From: Brevinema andersonii
GTDB lineage: Bacteria; Spirochaetota; DYKD01
Direction: 5' to 3'
Length of the DNA: 32,513 bases
Assembly (NCBI GenBank): GCA_020722765.1
Contig: DYKD01000030.1
Location: forward strand, 1 to 32,513
Shown here: positions 6,793 through 14,109 of the stretch, one piece after another
Position numbering within the stretch: the stretch's first letter is position 1
Layout: the number at the start of each line of letters is the position of its first letter
The notes under the pieces: model-generated
Seen by the model: only the letters and a program-made list of their open reading frames with translations
What the model was told of the DNA's origin: nothing
Database searches by the model: none
Translations under genes and position numbers: made by a program

Positions 6793-7707
6793 TCAATATT
6801 TTAAGGATAATCTGCAATCAACTGAAGATGCTGATGCATGGCGTTCTATAAGGGTCTTGATTTGAAGGCTGTCTTTTATAAATCCAGGAATGAGAGAATC
6901 CCTTCTGCCATTAAGGGAAATGGCTGTTTCATAGGCTGTTTGGAAATTCCGAATATAGAAATACAGGAATGCCAAGGACCAAAGTCCTGCGTCCAGGTAA
7001 TCCTTTTTCTCAATCCATTGATAACCTGTATATACGCTTGCAGCTCCTGCTATGAAAGTGGCTGTGCCTTCCAATGGCTTCCCTGCATACAAGATCCCGA
7101 TGCCTGGTATGATAGATAACCCAAGTGCAATATTTGGATTTCTATATTTTGTTTTTGTCCATGTATCTAGTATTTTTTTCACTTGTACTGTGGTTTCTAG
7201 TATAAGGGGATCGGATGAATATGAGGTGGCTTGTAGCAGTTCTTTAGATGCGGGATAGATTCCGAGTTGTTGGTATGAAATGGCAAGAAATATTTTGCCT
7301 GCATCAGTCTTGGAATCATTGGTTTCAGCTTTCATGAACATTTCCATGTAGCGTTTGCTTGTCACCCAGTCATTTTCTTTCAAAGCCGCTGCTCCAGCTA
7401 TGAAATACAGTTCTCGTGAGTCTGCTGGTTGTTTGAGGAACATCATTTTGAGCTGCGGATACTGGCCTGCCATAAGCAATGTCCTGGCCAAGCGAATACG
7501 AAGTTCTGGAGAAGCTGACTTTTCCGGAAAGAAATAGGTGATGTACTTATATTCGGAATAGGCCCTGAAATAATCGCCTTCTTCATATAAGGAGTCTGCA
7601 TAGAGAAGCCGATCAGAAAAATTATTGGGATCTGCATGAAGGCTGAAGTTACAACTTGTAAAAAGAAGAATCAGGAAGAAGGGAAAGGCTTCCCGAAGTG
7701 ATTTCAG
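6793..7707 (-). CDS. Exported/lipoprotein TPR-like protein with C-terminal DUF5683-like membrane module; probable CTG start
   Basis: The frame is open from 7707 and encodes 304 residues. No ATG, GTG or TTG gives a signal peptide, but CTG at 7705-7707 does (MKSLREAFPFFLILLFTSC). It lies seven bases after a strong GGAGG and overlaps the TGA of the upstream gene (CTGA). FTSC is a loose lipobox. Residues of about 30-170 look like helical repeats (LYADSLYEEGDYFRAYSEYK; AISYQQLG). A C-terminal membrane part follows, with SIIPGIGILYAGK and several hydrophobic segments, as in DUF5683 proteins. Starting at TTG 7491 would discard the signal peptide and part of the repeat domain. It is the last gene of the nine-gene envelope operon. 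The function is unknown. Confidence 0.7.
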   Translation of the reverse strand: MKSLREAFPFFLILLFTSCNFSLHADPNNFSDRLLYADSLYEEGDYFRAYSEYKYITYFFPEKSASPELRIRLARTLLMAGQYPQLKMMFLKQPADSRELYFIAGAAALKENDWVTSKRYMEMFMKAETNDSKTDAGKIFLAISYQQLGIYPASKELLQATSYSSDPLILETTVQVKKILDTWTKTKYRNPNIALGLSIIPGIGILYAGKPLEGTATFIAGAASVYTGYQWIEKKDYLDAGLWSLAFLYFYIRNFQTAYETAISLNGRRDSLIPGFIKDSLQIKTLIERHASASSVDCRLSLKY

Positions 7708-8462
7708 AAGCTTCCTCCGACGGCAAGATAGATGGTGTTAAGTACGCGATATTTATAAGGCCACCCTTCACCTGTTGTCACCTTGTTTGAATAAGTGAAG
7801 CCGGATCTGTCATATCCTATGCGTGCGTAGAAGTTAGAATAGTGGTATTCCCCGAAAGCATGGAAGTATGTTTCTGATCGGTTTTCATTCCAAAGTTTGT
7901 CTGTCAATTTGCCAAGAAGAGGATATTTGTATTCCAGACCAACCTTAAAATCCGATATTTTCATGTCTGTACGAAGTGCCAGTCTGAGGAACGTATACAT
8001 ATAGTCAGTTGTCGGTTCGGTGAATTCTGTGCCAGCGCTGATATCGTTATAATGTGCGAATTTAACATCAATACCAGGCATGACTCTTATTCTGTCTTTG
8101 ATTGTGATAGGCACATATTCTGTGAATGAGAAACTCCATGCACGTGCATAGAACAGTCTGTTTGTCAGTTCCGTATTCGTTATGGTGCCATTGATGAAAT
8201 GTTTTGAATTTGTGTCAGCAACCCATAAGCTGAGATTGAAGATGGAAAGGAATATGTCTGACTTGTATCCGATATTAATATCAACACTTGGCGCTATATA
8301 GAGATGTGTTACATTGGACTGTTTCAATGTGTTTGACAGTTTCACGGTATGTGTCGAGTATCCCGCACGGATATCGAAAAAACCGTTTGCTGAGAGGGGA
8401 GCTGCTATGGCGCAAAGAAACAACAGGGTAATGAGTATGTTTTTAAGGTTTGTATGTCGCAA
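7704..8462 (-). CDS. Outer-membrane beta-barrel protein
   Basis: This 252-residue protein has a signal peptide (LKNILITLLFLCAIAAPLSA). Alternating, aromatic-rich strands typical of small barrels follow, ending in IYLAVGGSF with a C-terminal Phe, as recognised by the BAM complex. The TTG at 8460-8462 is preferred as start: AAAGGA lies about eight bases upstream, and the longer reading from 8507 adds a Gln-rich stretch before the signal. It overlaps the end of the upstream lipoprotein gene by 20 bases. No specific transport family is recognised. Confidence 0.75.
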   Translation of the reverse strand: MRHTNLKNILITLLFLCAIAAPLSANGFFDIRAGYSTHTVKLSNTLKQSNVTHLYIAPSVDINIGYKSDIFLSIFNLSLWVADTNSKHFINGTITNTELTNRLFYARAWSFSFTEYVPITIKDRIRVMPGIDVKFAHYNDISAGTEFTEPTTDYMYTFLRLALRTDMKISDFKVGLEYKYPLLGKLTDKLWNENRSETYFHAFGEYHYSNFYARIGYDRSGFTYSNKVTTGEGWPYKYRVLNTIYLAVGGSF

Positions 8463-8874
8463 TGGTGCTTCCTTTTGCTGCTGTTGCTGTCCTGTAAATA
8501 ACAGCAAAATAGTTTGGGATTGTCATGTTGAAACCATTTGTCTGCTTTCTGACAGTATTGATGTTCATGTCTTTTATGTTTGTCATTGTCAAGATGGATT
8601 TCAGGTTTGACGAAGTCATGTAGTTTTTCACTGCAGTCATCATGTCTTCAGCTACAGCAGAAGTTATGACTTTATAGGACACTGTCCCTGAGTCCAATGT
8701 GGATGTACTCCAGATAAGCTGGAACTTGTTGGAGACAAGCGAGACAGAACACAGTTGGTCAGAAAAAGCCGGATCAAAAGGATTTGTATGTTCTGGTGCA
8801 GGGAAAAAGAAACAGGCTGTCATTGTGAGCATGAGAACAGGTAGGATGACAAGTTGTATTTTTTGTTTTACCAT
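8443..8874 (-). CDS. Small lipoprotein with an NPFDP motif
   Basis: This 143-residue lipoprotein has a clear signal and lipobox (VLMLTMTAC, Cys 21), followed closely by HTNPFDP. In several diderm phyla that tail is common just after the lipid anchor of Fn3-like lipoproteins. The remainder (KFQLIWSTSTLDSGTVSYKV) could be one fibronectin-III-like beta sandwich. Its ATG overlaps the stop of the DUF5683-like gene before it (8868-8874). The function is unknown; a role anchoring or assisting the barrel encoded next is possible from position alone. Confidence 0.75.
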   Translation of the reverse strand: MVKQKIQLVILPVLMLTMTACFFFPAPEHTNPFDPAFSDQLCSVSLVSNKFQLIWSTSTLDSGTVSYKVITSAVAEDMMTAVKNYMTSSNLKSILTMTNIKDMNINTVRKQTNGFNMTIPNYFAVIYRTATAAKGSTIATYKP

Positions 8875-9674
8875 TTTGGCGCCCAGTTGTCCATTGTGTT
8901 CTGTACAAATGATTTCTGGCGGACATACCAGAAGCTTGGGAAATACTGTTTATGGACTTCATCAAGTTTCAGGTTTGTGATTTCCCTGTTCTCAAAGGCT
9001 TCCCACATTGAGTATAACCAGGAGGAGAATCCGATAGTAAACCAGACCTTTGACTGAAGGTCTGCATTTTTGTAGTCCTCATAAGCCAGTGCAGCACGAG
9101 AAGGGGGAGCCCTGTCATAATCCTGTTTTAGTGCAGTCGCTTCCTTATCGAAGACAAGCCCTTTGTAGAGACTTCCATAGGTAGCTATGAAAAAACAAGT
9201 AGCATTGAAATAGTTCTGGTTGTAAAGCTGTCCCCATCCGGAAATGACGAGGGAGCGCATCATTGAAGATTCTGCGGTTTTCCGCAGTTCACGTACAAAA
9301 AAATCAAGGTCAAAATATTTTACAGTGAAGTCGACTGTTACCAAAGCGACATTTTCGAACGGGTATTCCACTTTCCGTATTTTTGTTCGGATGATCTCAG
9401 CATGAATGTCCTGCATGATCTTGTCTTCTGTGATAACAGCATTTTCAACTTTCTCATAAGAATGTACAAAGGATGTGGCCACTCTCTCTAAGGCTTTCAC
9501 CCTGGCATTGGCAATGGCTTTTTCACGTGCGTCTATTTCGCTTGAACCACGGGCAATTCCGTCTGTAATCCGGATTGTCCGTTTCACTGTGAGGAACTCG
9601 GCTTCATTGCCTGCCTGTGCAGAAATTCCGATTGTCAGAAGGGAAAGGATGATGATGACAGCTTTTCTTGCCAT
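8868..9674 (-). CDS. Exported protein with LPP20/FlgT-like N-terminal domain and DUF5683-like membrane module (copy B)
   Basis: This 268-residue protein has a signal peptide ending near AQA-G. A domain at about 24-125 contains DAREKAIANARVKALERVA, the pattern seen in FlgT/LPP20-like proteins. From about 140 onward it has GWGQLYNQNYFNA and hydrophobic segments, a DUF5683-type module. It is paralogous in layout to the gene just upstream (9676-10404). An AAGGAG ribosome site lies upstream of ATG 9674, and the stop of the previous gene is one base away. The product is probably in the periplasm with its C-terminal part in a membrane. The function is unknown. Confidence 0.75.
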   Translation of the reverse strand: MARKAVIIILSLLTIGISAQAGNEAEFLTVKRTIRITDGIARGSSEIDAREKAIANARVKALERVATSFVHSYEKVENAVITEDKIMQDIHAEIIRTKIRKVEYPFENVALVTVDFTVKYFDLDFFVRELRKTAESSMMRSLVISGWGQLYNQNYFNATCFFIATYGSLYKGLVFDKEATALKQDYDRAPPSRAALAYEDYKNADLQSKVWFTIGFSSWLYSMWEAFENREITNLKLDEVHKQYFPSFWYVRQKSFVQNTMDNWAPKW

Positions 9675-9675
9675 A

Positions 9676-10404
9676 TCAGAATCTCTCCTTCATTAATTCA
9701 AACTTGAATGCATAATGATATATCATTGGCATATTGTTCTGGGCTCTATATGATTCCTTGATCTGTTCCAATCCGAAATTCAGCATCAGTCTGGAAATTC
9801 CTGCATCTGAAACCGCAAGTGTCCAGAATATAAGGGATGGGATCTGATATGTCACAAAGGCAGTATTCACATCATCCTCTGAAACGGCCTTATTCATCTG
9901 GCTGATGTATGTGAGGTAGAACGCCCAATAAAAGACACCATAAAGACCTGCGCTGAAATATTCCCTGTTGTAGAATTGTCCTAAGCCTGGCATCACCATG
10001 GTCCGTAAGGAAGATCCACGCACAGTCTTGTCATATTCTTTCCAGAATTTTGGAAGGTCAAGATACCCCCCAGTAAGCCGGATTTTTACTTTCACTTCGC
10101 CAGGGGAAATGAAATCCTTTTCCAGGATCTTGACATCAAAAACCTGTATGTTCGCTTTTTTCTCTACCCAGTCACTGGAAAGGACTCCGTTGATGGTTGT
10201 TGAACCACCTTTGATCTGTCCTGCAATCAGACCTGCGCCATTTTTTTTCGCTTGCATGATGGCCATTTCAAGCGCTTCTACAGGATCATTATTCGCGCTA
10301 TATCCGGTCTCTTCTACAATGACCACACGTTTGATAGTGAATTCATATGCATGGGTGAATGGCACAAGCAGGAAAAGTGATATGACAACCAGTTTTTTTA
10401 TCAT
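9676..10404 (-). CDS. Exported protein with DUF5683-like membrane module (copy A)
   Basis: This 242-residue protein has a signal peptide (MIKKLVVISLFLLVPFTHA). A roughly 100-residue beta/alpha domain follows with EALEMAIMQAKKNGAGLIAG, a pattern resembling the LPP20/FlgT-like domain of its neighbour. After that come MPGLGQFYNREYFSAG and membrane segments. ATG 10404 is chosen. A GTG three bases earlier (10407) overlaps the upstream stop as GTGA, and GGAAG is placed acceptably for either. It lies in the middle of the envelope operon. The two neighbouring copies may form a hetero-oligomer, which is inference only. Confidence 0.75.
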   Translation of the reverse strand: MIKKLVVISLFLLVPFTHAYEFTIKRVVIVEETGYSANNDPVEALEMAIMQAKKNGAGLIAGQIKGGSTTINGVLSSDWVEKKANIQVFDVKILEKDFISPGEVKVKIRLTGGYLDLPKFWKEYDKTVRGSSLRTMVMPGLGQFYNREYFSAGLYGVFYWAFYLTYISQMNKAVSEDDVNTAFVTYQIPSLIFWTLAVSDAGISRLMLNFGLEQIKESYRAQNNMPMIYHYAFKFELMKERF

Positions 10405-10943
10405 CACCTGTACTTCCCTGAAAAGAGAATGCCGAGTTGGATTTCGCCGACAATCACCCTTGAATTGAAATGGAACAGGGCTCGTGAGTTAAGCACAATC
10501 TTATGAAAATCTATTCCAGCCATGGCATAGTATCCTGCTACAGGATAAGCCTGATTGCCAAACTTAAAATTCAGTCCTGCACCATATTGGAGTTTCAGAA
10601 AGGGGATATAAGTGCGCATCAGCAGTCCTGGATAGACTTGGTAAACAAAATTCTTATTGAGGAATCCACTCAAATCGTTGTCGAAAGAGAAATAGAGGAG
10701 TTTATTAGGTGTATATCCTATGTTATCCTGGGTCAGCCTGAAATAAAGGGCGAATCCTGATCCGAATGCAGGTTTGAACTGAAGTCGGTTGACAGGATTG
10801 TCCCGGGTATTGAGTGAACCATACAGGAAGAAAATCATCTTGTTATGATATTTTGACCCGAACTCGCCTTTTAGCGCTGCGAAGCTTTGGGTGCTGGAAA
10901 CAGCAAGTGAGATGAAAAGTGAAATGAGAATGAACTGCTTCAT
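10404..10943 (-). CDS. Small outer-membrane beta-barrel protein
   Basis: This 179-residue protein has a signal peptide (MKQFILISLFISLAVSSTQSFA) and then about eight amphipathic, aromatic-flanked strands, for example KMIFFLYGSLN and FALYFRLTQDNIGY. The start at ATG 10943 overlaps the previous gene's TGA (ATGA, 10940-10943) and is served by AGGA. The longer reading from 10985 places 14 polar residues before the signal and is unlikely. No named family is recognised. It is similar in size and style to the next gene upstream (10940-11425). Confidence 0.7.
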   Translation of the reverse strand: MKQFILISLFISLAVSSTQSFAALKGEFGSKYHNKMIFFLYGSLNTRDNPVNRLQFKPAFGSGFALYFRLTQDNIGYTPNKLLYFSFDNDLSGFLNKNFVYQVYPGLLMRTYIPFLKLQYGAGLNFKFGNQAYPVAGYYAMAGIDFHKIVLNSRALFHFNSRVIVGEIQLGILFSGKYR

Positions 10944-11425
10944 GTGCGGATTCCTAAGCAGAGAGCCCATCCTTTTGGAAGCCATTCGAATAGGGCACTC
11001 TCCTTGTTGTAAATATATTTCAAATTCAAGTCAATACCCACATTGTCTGTCTGCATCAGTTCAATGCCGATGGTCGTATGGAACATATATCCACGGAGTA
11101 TGAATGGGAAAGATCCTGCTCCCACATAGACGTTGATTTTTTCAGTTATAAGAGGCCTGTATTTGAATGCGAACGTGGAGAAGAAGCTGATGTAATCCTT
11201 GTTTTCTGAGAGAAGGAAGACATCATAGAACTGTGTGCTGAGATAGACGAGGAATTCAGCATCAAAACGTTCAGTATGCGTATAACCACCGATACCGTAG
11301 AGGTTGATAAGCTTCATGTTCATGAATTCCATCCTGAAACCGAAATGTTCAGGGGTGGCATGGAGAACCGGACCTGCGAACAGGATTATCAGGAAAAGCG
11401 ATATGGTCAGGAATCTCTTATTCAT
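10940..11425 (-). CDS. Small outer-membrane beta-barrel protein
   Basis: This 161-residue protein has a signal peptide (MNKRFLTISLFLIILFAG, cleavage near LHA-TP) and alternating strands such as INLYGIGGYTHTERFDAEF and INVYVGAGSFPFILRGYMF. ATG 11425 overlaps the TAA of the PorV-like gene (ATGAATAA) and has GAGG nine bases upstream. TTG 11434 is adjacent to that GAGG and so less likely. It is probably an eight-stranded barrel. No family or ligand is recognised. Confidence 0.7.
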   Translation of the reverse strand: MNKRFLTISLFLIILFAGPVLHATPEHFGFRMEFMNMKLINLYGIGGYTHTERFDAEFLVYLSTQFYDVFLLSENKDYISFFSTFAFKYRPLITEKINVYVGAGSFPFILRGYMFHTTIGIELMQTDNVGIDLNLKYIYNKESALFEWLPKGWALCLGIRT

Positions 11426-12677
11426 TGGTTTCAACCTCTTGGCTGTCTATTTCAGGTTTAGGTTGTTCAGCATTTGTTGCAGATTCGATTGTTTCTATCT
11501 GTGTTTCTTCAGTCGTCTCTTCAATTTTTGTTTCAACAGCAGGAAGCTCTTCTATGTTTTGATTTTCAGCCTCTTCCAGTTTTTTTAGACGTGCTTCTTC
11601 TTTCAAACGTAGTTTCTCTTCGGCCTCTCGTATCCTGCGTTCCTTGGCATCCTGCCGGTTCTTTTTATTGTTTTCCAATTCTGTCTGGATGCTTTTTTCG
11701 CGGGCCATCTTGTCTTCAAAAGAAGTGAAAAGGTAAGGTCTGTTGAAAATCCAGTGAAAGCTCAGTTCATAAAGCATCCCATAAGCCTGTTTCATTTTCG
11801 CAGAAACATCTATGGATAAAGTCCCATATCTTAGCCTGTTGCCTAATCCTGCTCCAAATGTGAAATTATCCCAGTTCGATTCCTTGAAATCATTTCCAAC
11901 ATAACCAGCACGGAGAGCAAGGAAGTAAAGGGGGAAAATCTCATATCCAAGCCTGAATGTATGGCTTTTATCAGCCGTATTCTCAATATCCATGGATAAT
12001 GACATGATGTTTTTGTAACTGAATCCGGTTCCAATCCTGAACTTCATGTCAACACTTGCAGCTTTGAGCGGATAATCAAAGCCGGGAAATATGTTCATGA
12101 TGGAAATGCCAAGACCGCTGTAGTGAAGGTCCGAAATGTATTTTTCCAGGTCATAGATGAAGAGGATTCCAATATCCATTGTAGCTGCATGGGATGTGCT
12201 GTTCATCTCCCTTAGATAAGCATGCCTTAAATTCATTCCATAATAAAACCATTTCCATATATGTCTTCCATAGGAAAGGGAGACAGCCATGTCTTCCAAA
12301 TTCCAGGAAGTTGAAGTCTCTGCTCCATTGACAATCTCTTTGATATCTTCTGTGTGATGATAAAGGAAAGAATAGGCTATGTTTCCGCCCCAGGCTGGGG
12401 CAGTGTATGCCAAATATTCAGTATTGATGGCAGCCAGACCTGGATCATGCATGAGGATGAACTGTCTGTTATAGAGTGTTCCAAGACCAGCAGGGTTATA
12501 CTGGATGGCATTGATGTCATTTGCCAGCCCAGTGAAAGCACCACCCATGGCAGAAGGCCTGACACCAAGTGATTGTGATAGGATAGGGAATCCTGCACAG
12601 TTGTTGATAAAGTATTCAGCAGAGACAAGAACAGGAAGGAGTAGGAGAAGGAGAAGGACGATGAGATTTTTTCTCAT
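11418..12677 (-). CDS. PorV/UPF0164-like outer-membrane barrel with charged coiled-coil C-terminal tail
   Basis: This 419-residue protein has a signal peptide (LIVLLLLLLLPVLVSA). The PorV/UPF0164 signature GVRPSAMGGAFTGLANDINAIQYNPAGLG begins near residue 38, followed by a FadL-like run of beta strands to about 320. UPF0164 proteins are best known in treponemes as FadL-type fatty-acid porins, and PorV-like proteins act elsewhere in secretion. Unusually, after the last strand a tail of roughly 95 residues follows: a Lys/Glu/Arg-rich helix (REAEEKLRLKEEARLKKLEEAE), then a very acidic Glu/Thr-rich end. It overlaps both neighbours (ATGA at 12674-12677; 11418-11425). The tail could reach into the periplasm and bind a partner encoded in the operon. 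Confidence 0.82.
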   Translation of the reverse strand: MRKNLIVLLLLLLLPVLVSAEYFINNCAGFPILSQSLGVRPSAMGGAFTGLANDINAIQYNPAGLGTLYNRQFILMHDPGLAAINTEYLAYTAPAWGGNIAYSFLYHHTEDIKEIVNGAETSTSWNLEDMAVSLSYGRHIWKWFYYGMNLRHAYLREMNSTSHAATMDIGILFIYDLEKYISDLHYSGLGISIMNIFPGFDYPLKAASVDMKFRIGTGFSYKNIMSLSMDIENTADKSHTFRLGYEIFPLYFLALRAGYVGNDFKESNWDNFTFGAGLGNRLRYGTLSIDVSAKMKQAYGMLYELSFHWIFNRPYLFTSFEDKMAREKSIQTELENNKKNRQDAKERRIREAEEKLRLKEEARLKKLEEAENQNIEELPAVETKIEETTEETQIETIESATNAEQPKPEIDSQEVETNE

Positions 12678-13297
12678 GGCTTCACCACCACTTTGCGCGC
12701 TTCACGGGCTTTGCCTGCATTCAGAACCAATATATAAATACCAGGTTGGACCAGGGTTCCGTTGAGATTCTTCAGATCCCATGAGAAGGAGTGAGTGCCT
12801 TCTGGTTTTTGCCCCTGTGGATAAGTAGCAACGATGTCTTTTGCGGAGTTCAGTATTGAAATTTCGGCTTCAGCCTCGTCAGGAAGGGAATACCAGATTT
12901 TTATTGTTTCACCAGCAGAAGCGGAATTGTTTTCAAACCTTATGAGGTTCTTGTATTGGTTTTGTATTGTGGAGATTTCAACTTCAGCGGACGAATCGAT
13001 TTCCGTGCCATTGCTGCTTACAGTTACTAATTTATATCTGTAATAAGTATATGGTTGGACATCTATGTCTGTGTAATTAGTTGAGTTTTTTGTGAGGTTT
13101 GTAAGGATGAAGAATGATGAATGCTGTGTCTTCTTATAAATCCTTAGTTTTTCAACATTTGTATATGTACCATTCGACCATGACAATTCTACATTTGTAC
13201 CAATAAAACGGGCTTTCAAGTTATAAGGGGCATCTGCGTGCAGGAGATTGACCGTAGAAAACGCAAGCACCATAAAGAGAAATGTTTTCTTTATCAT
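12674..13297 (-). CDS. Exported protein with Fn3-like and FlgD-Ig-like domains
   Basis: This 207-residue protein leads the envelope operon. A signal peptide ends near LLHA-DA. Residues of about 24-110 look like a fibronectin-III domain (PYNLKARFIGTNVELSWSNG ... YTYYRYKLVTVSSNG). Residues of about 118-207 look like the FlgD-Ig-like sandwich found at C-termini of surface proteins (AEAEISILNSAKDIVAT; GTHSFSWDLKNLNG; VQPGIYILVL). ATG 13297 is used; a TTG three bases earlier is possible. FlgD-Ig ends often act as sorting signals or adapters in type IX-like systems. Whether that applies here cannot be told from this window. Confidence 0.75.
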   Translation of the reverse strand: MIKKTFLFMVLAFSTVNLLHADAPYNLKARFIGTNVELSWSNGTYTNVEKLRIYKKTQHSSFFILTNLTKNSTNYTDIDVQPYTYYRYKLVTVSSNGTEIDSSAEVEISTIQNQYKNLIRFENNSASAGETIKIWYSLPDEAEAEISILNSAKDIVATYPQGQKPEGTHSFSWDLKNLNGTLVQPGIYILVLNAGKAREARKVVVKP

Positions 13298-13321
13298 CAA
13301 AGACTTTACCTGTTATGTTGT

Positions 13322-13350
13322 TTCAAATGACTGATATATTAAAGTATAAT
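13322..13350 (+). promoter_or_regulatory. Candidate promoter for mntP
   Basis: A perfect TATAAT (13345-13350) has TTCAAA (13322-13327, 4/6) 17 bases upstream. Transcription would begin near 13357, leaving about 90 bases of leader before TTG 13448. I see no recognisable manganese (yybP-ykoY) riboswitch in that leader. Confidence 0.5.
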
Positions 13351-13370
13351 CTTGGAGGGGGAATTGTCAA
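13343..13370 (-). promoter_or_regulatory. Sigma70-type promoter for the nine-gene envelope operon
   Basis: On the minus strand a perfect TTGACA (13365-13370) is followed after 16 bases by TATACT (13343-13348). The start would be near 13336, about 40 bases before ATG 13297. Since all nine genes downstream overlap or abut, this is probably the main promoter of the set. Its -10 overlaps the divergent mntP -10. Confidence 0.6.
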
Positions 13371-13447
13371 GAAAAAAATATTTATTTGGATTAGGAGTGG
13401 ATTTATAGCTATTTTTATTCAGATAAAGTGCCTGTTAGGAGATTGTT

Positions 13448-14026
13448 TTGGGTATTGTCAGTATAATTATAATTGCTTTTGGGCTTTCCATGGATTCTTT
13501 TGCTGTTTCAGTTGCAAACGGGATTGTTGTGCGGAATATGGGAATTCCCCACACGTTGAGGATGAGCCTTTTTTTTGGAGGTTTTCAGGCCTTGATGCCT
13601 GCGCTGGGATGGTTTTTAGGTGTTAAACTCAACAGGTTCATATCTGAATGGGATCACTGGGTTGCTTTCGCTATACTATCTTTCATTGGCTGCAGGATGA
13701 TTTGGGAGGCTGTTAAATCGTCAAAAGATGAAGAGAAAAAGGAATGTTCATCTGTGGATTGTTCACGGCTAAGTACCCTATCCCTTCTTGCGGTGGCAAC
13801 GAGTATTGATGCTTTTGCAGTCGGTCTCAGTTTCGCGCTTCTGAACATGTCCATTGTCGCACCTGTTTTGATCATTGGTGGCATTACTGCAGTTGTTTCA
13901 TTTTCAGGATATTATATAGGGAAGACAGTAGGACATTTTTTTGAGAACAAGGTAGAGATTGTGGGAGGAGTGATATTGATTGGTATAGGAGTGAAGATCC
14001 TTTTGGAGCGCTTGGTCGGGGGGTAA
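13448..14026 (+). CDS. mntP: MntP-type manganese efflux pump
   Basis: This 192-residue inner-membrane protein with six predicted helices is the usual length for the family. The two halves each carry the signature Asp motif, LSMDSFAVSVANG near residue 16 and TSIDAFAVGLSFALL near 120, which line the ion path in MntP. It exports Mn2+ from the cytoplasm. The start is TTG 13448, supported by TTAGGAG seven bases upstream. A short Cys-containing loop (ECSSVDCSR) separates the halves. It is transcribed alone, divergent from the envelope operon, and ends in the tandem hairpins at 14029-14071. Confidence 0.92.
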   Translation: MGIVSIIIIAFGLSMDSFAVSVANGIVVRNMGIPHTLRMSLFFGGFQALMPALGWFLGVKLNRFISEWDHWVAFAILSFIGCRMIWEAVKSSKDEEKKECSSVDCSRLSTLSLLAVATSIDAFAVGLSFALLNMSIVAPVLIIGGITAVVSFSGYYIGKTVGHFFENKVEIVGGVILIGIGVKILLERLVGG

Positions 14027-14028
14027 AA

Positions 14029-14071
14029 CCTTTCCCTTTCAAGGGAAAGGGTCGCCAAACGATGTTTGGCG
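14029..14071. terminator. Two tandem perfect hairpins between convergent mntP and ispF
   Basis: CCTTTCCCTT (14029-14038) pairs with AAGGGAAAGG (14041-14050). Two bases later CGCCAAAC (14053-14060) pairs with GTTTGGCG (14064-14071). Neither is followed by a long T-run, so Rho-independent termination is uncertain. The double-stem form also fits a REP-like interspersed element. It sits 2 bases after mntP and 38 before the ispF stop. Confidence 0.5.
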
Positions 14072-14109
14072 GGGATAGGGTTTGATTATGATGACTTATT
14101 CACCAAGAA

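Noticed and set aside
9998-10468. A 156-residue plus-strand frame antisense to the envelope operon.
   Set aside because: It is the mirror of the 9676-10404 and 10404-10943 genes, which have signal peptides and proper ribosome sites. It has no domain.
13351-13447. yybP-ykoY manganese riboswitch before mntP.
   Set aside because: The expected conserved loops and pairing could not be found by eye in the leader.
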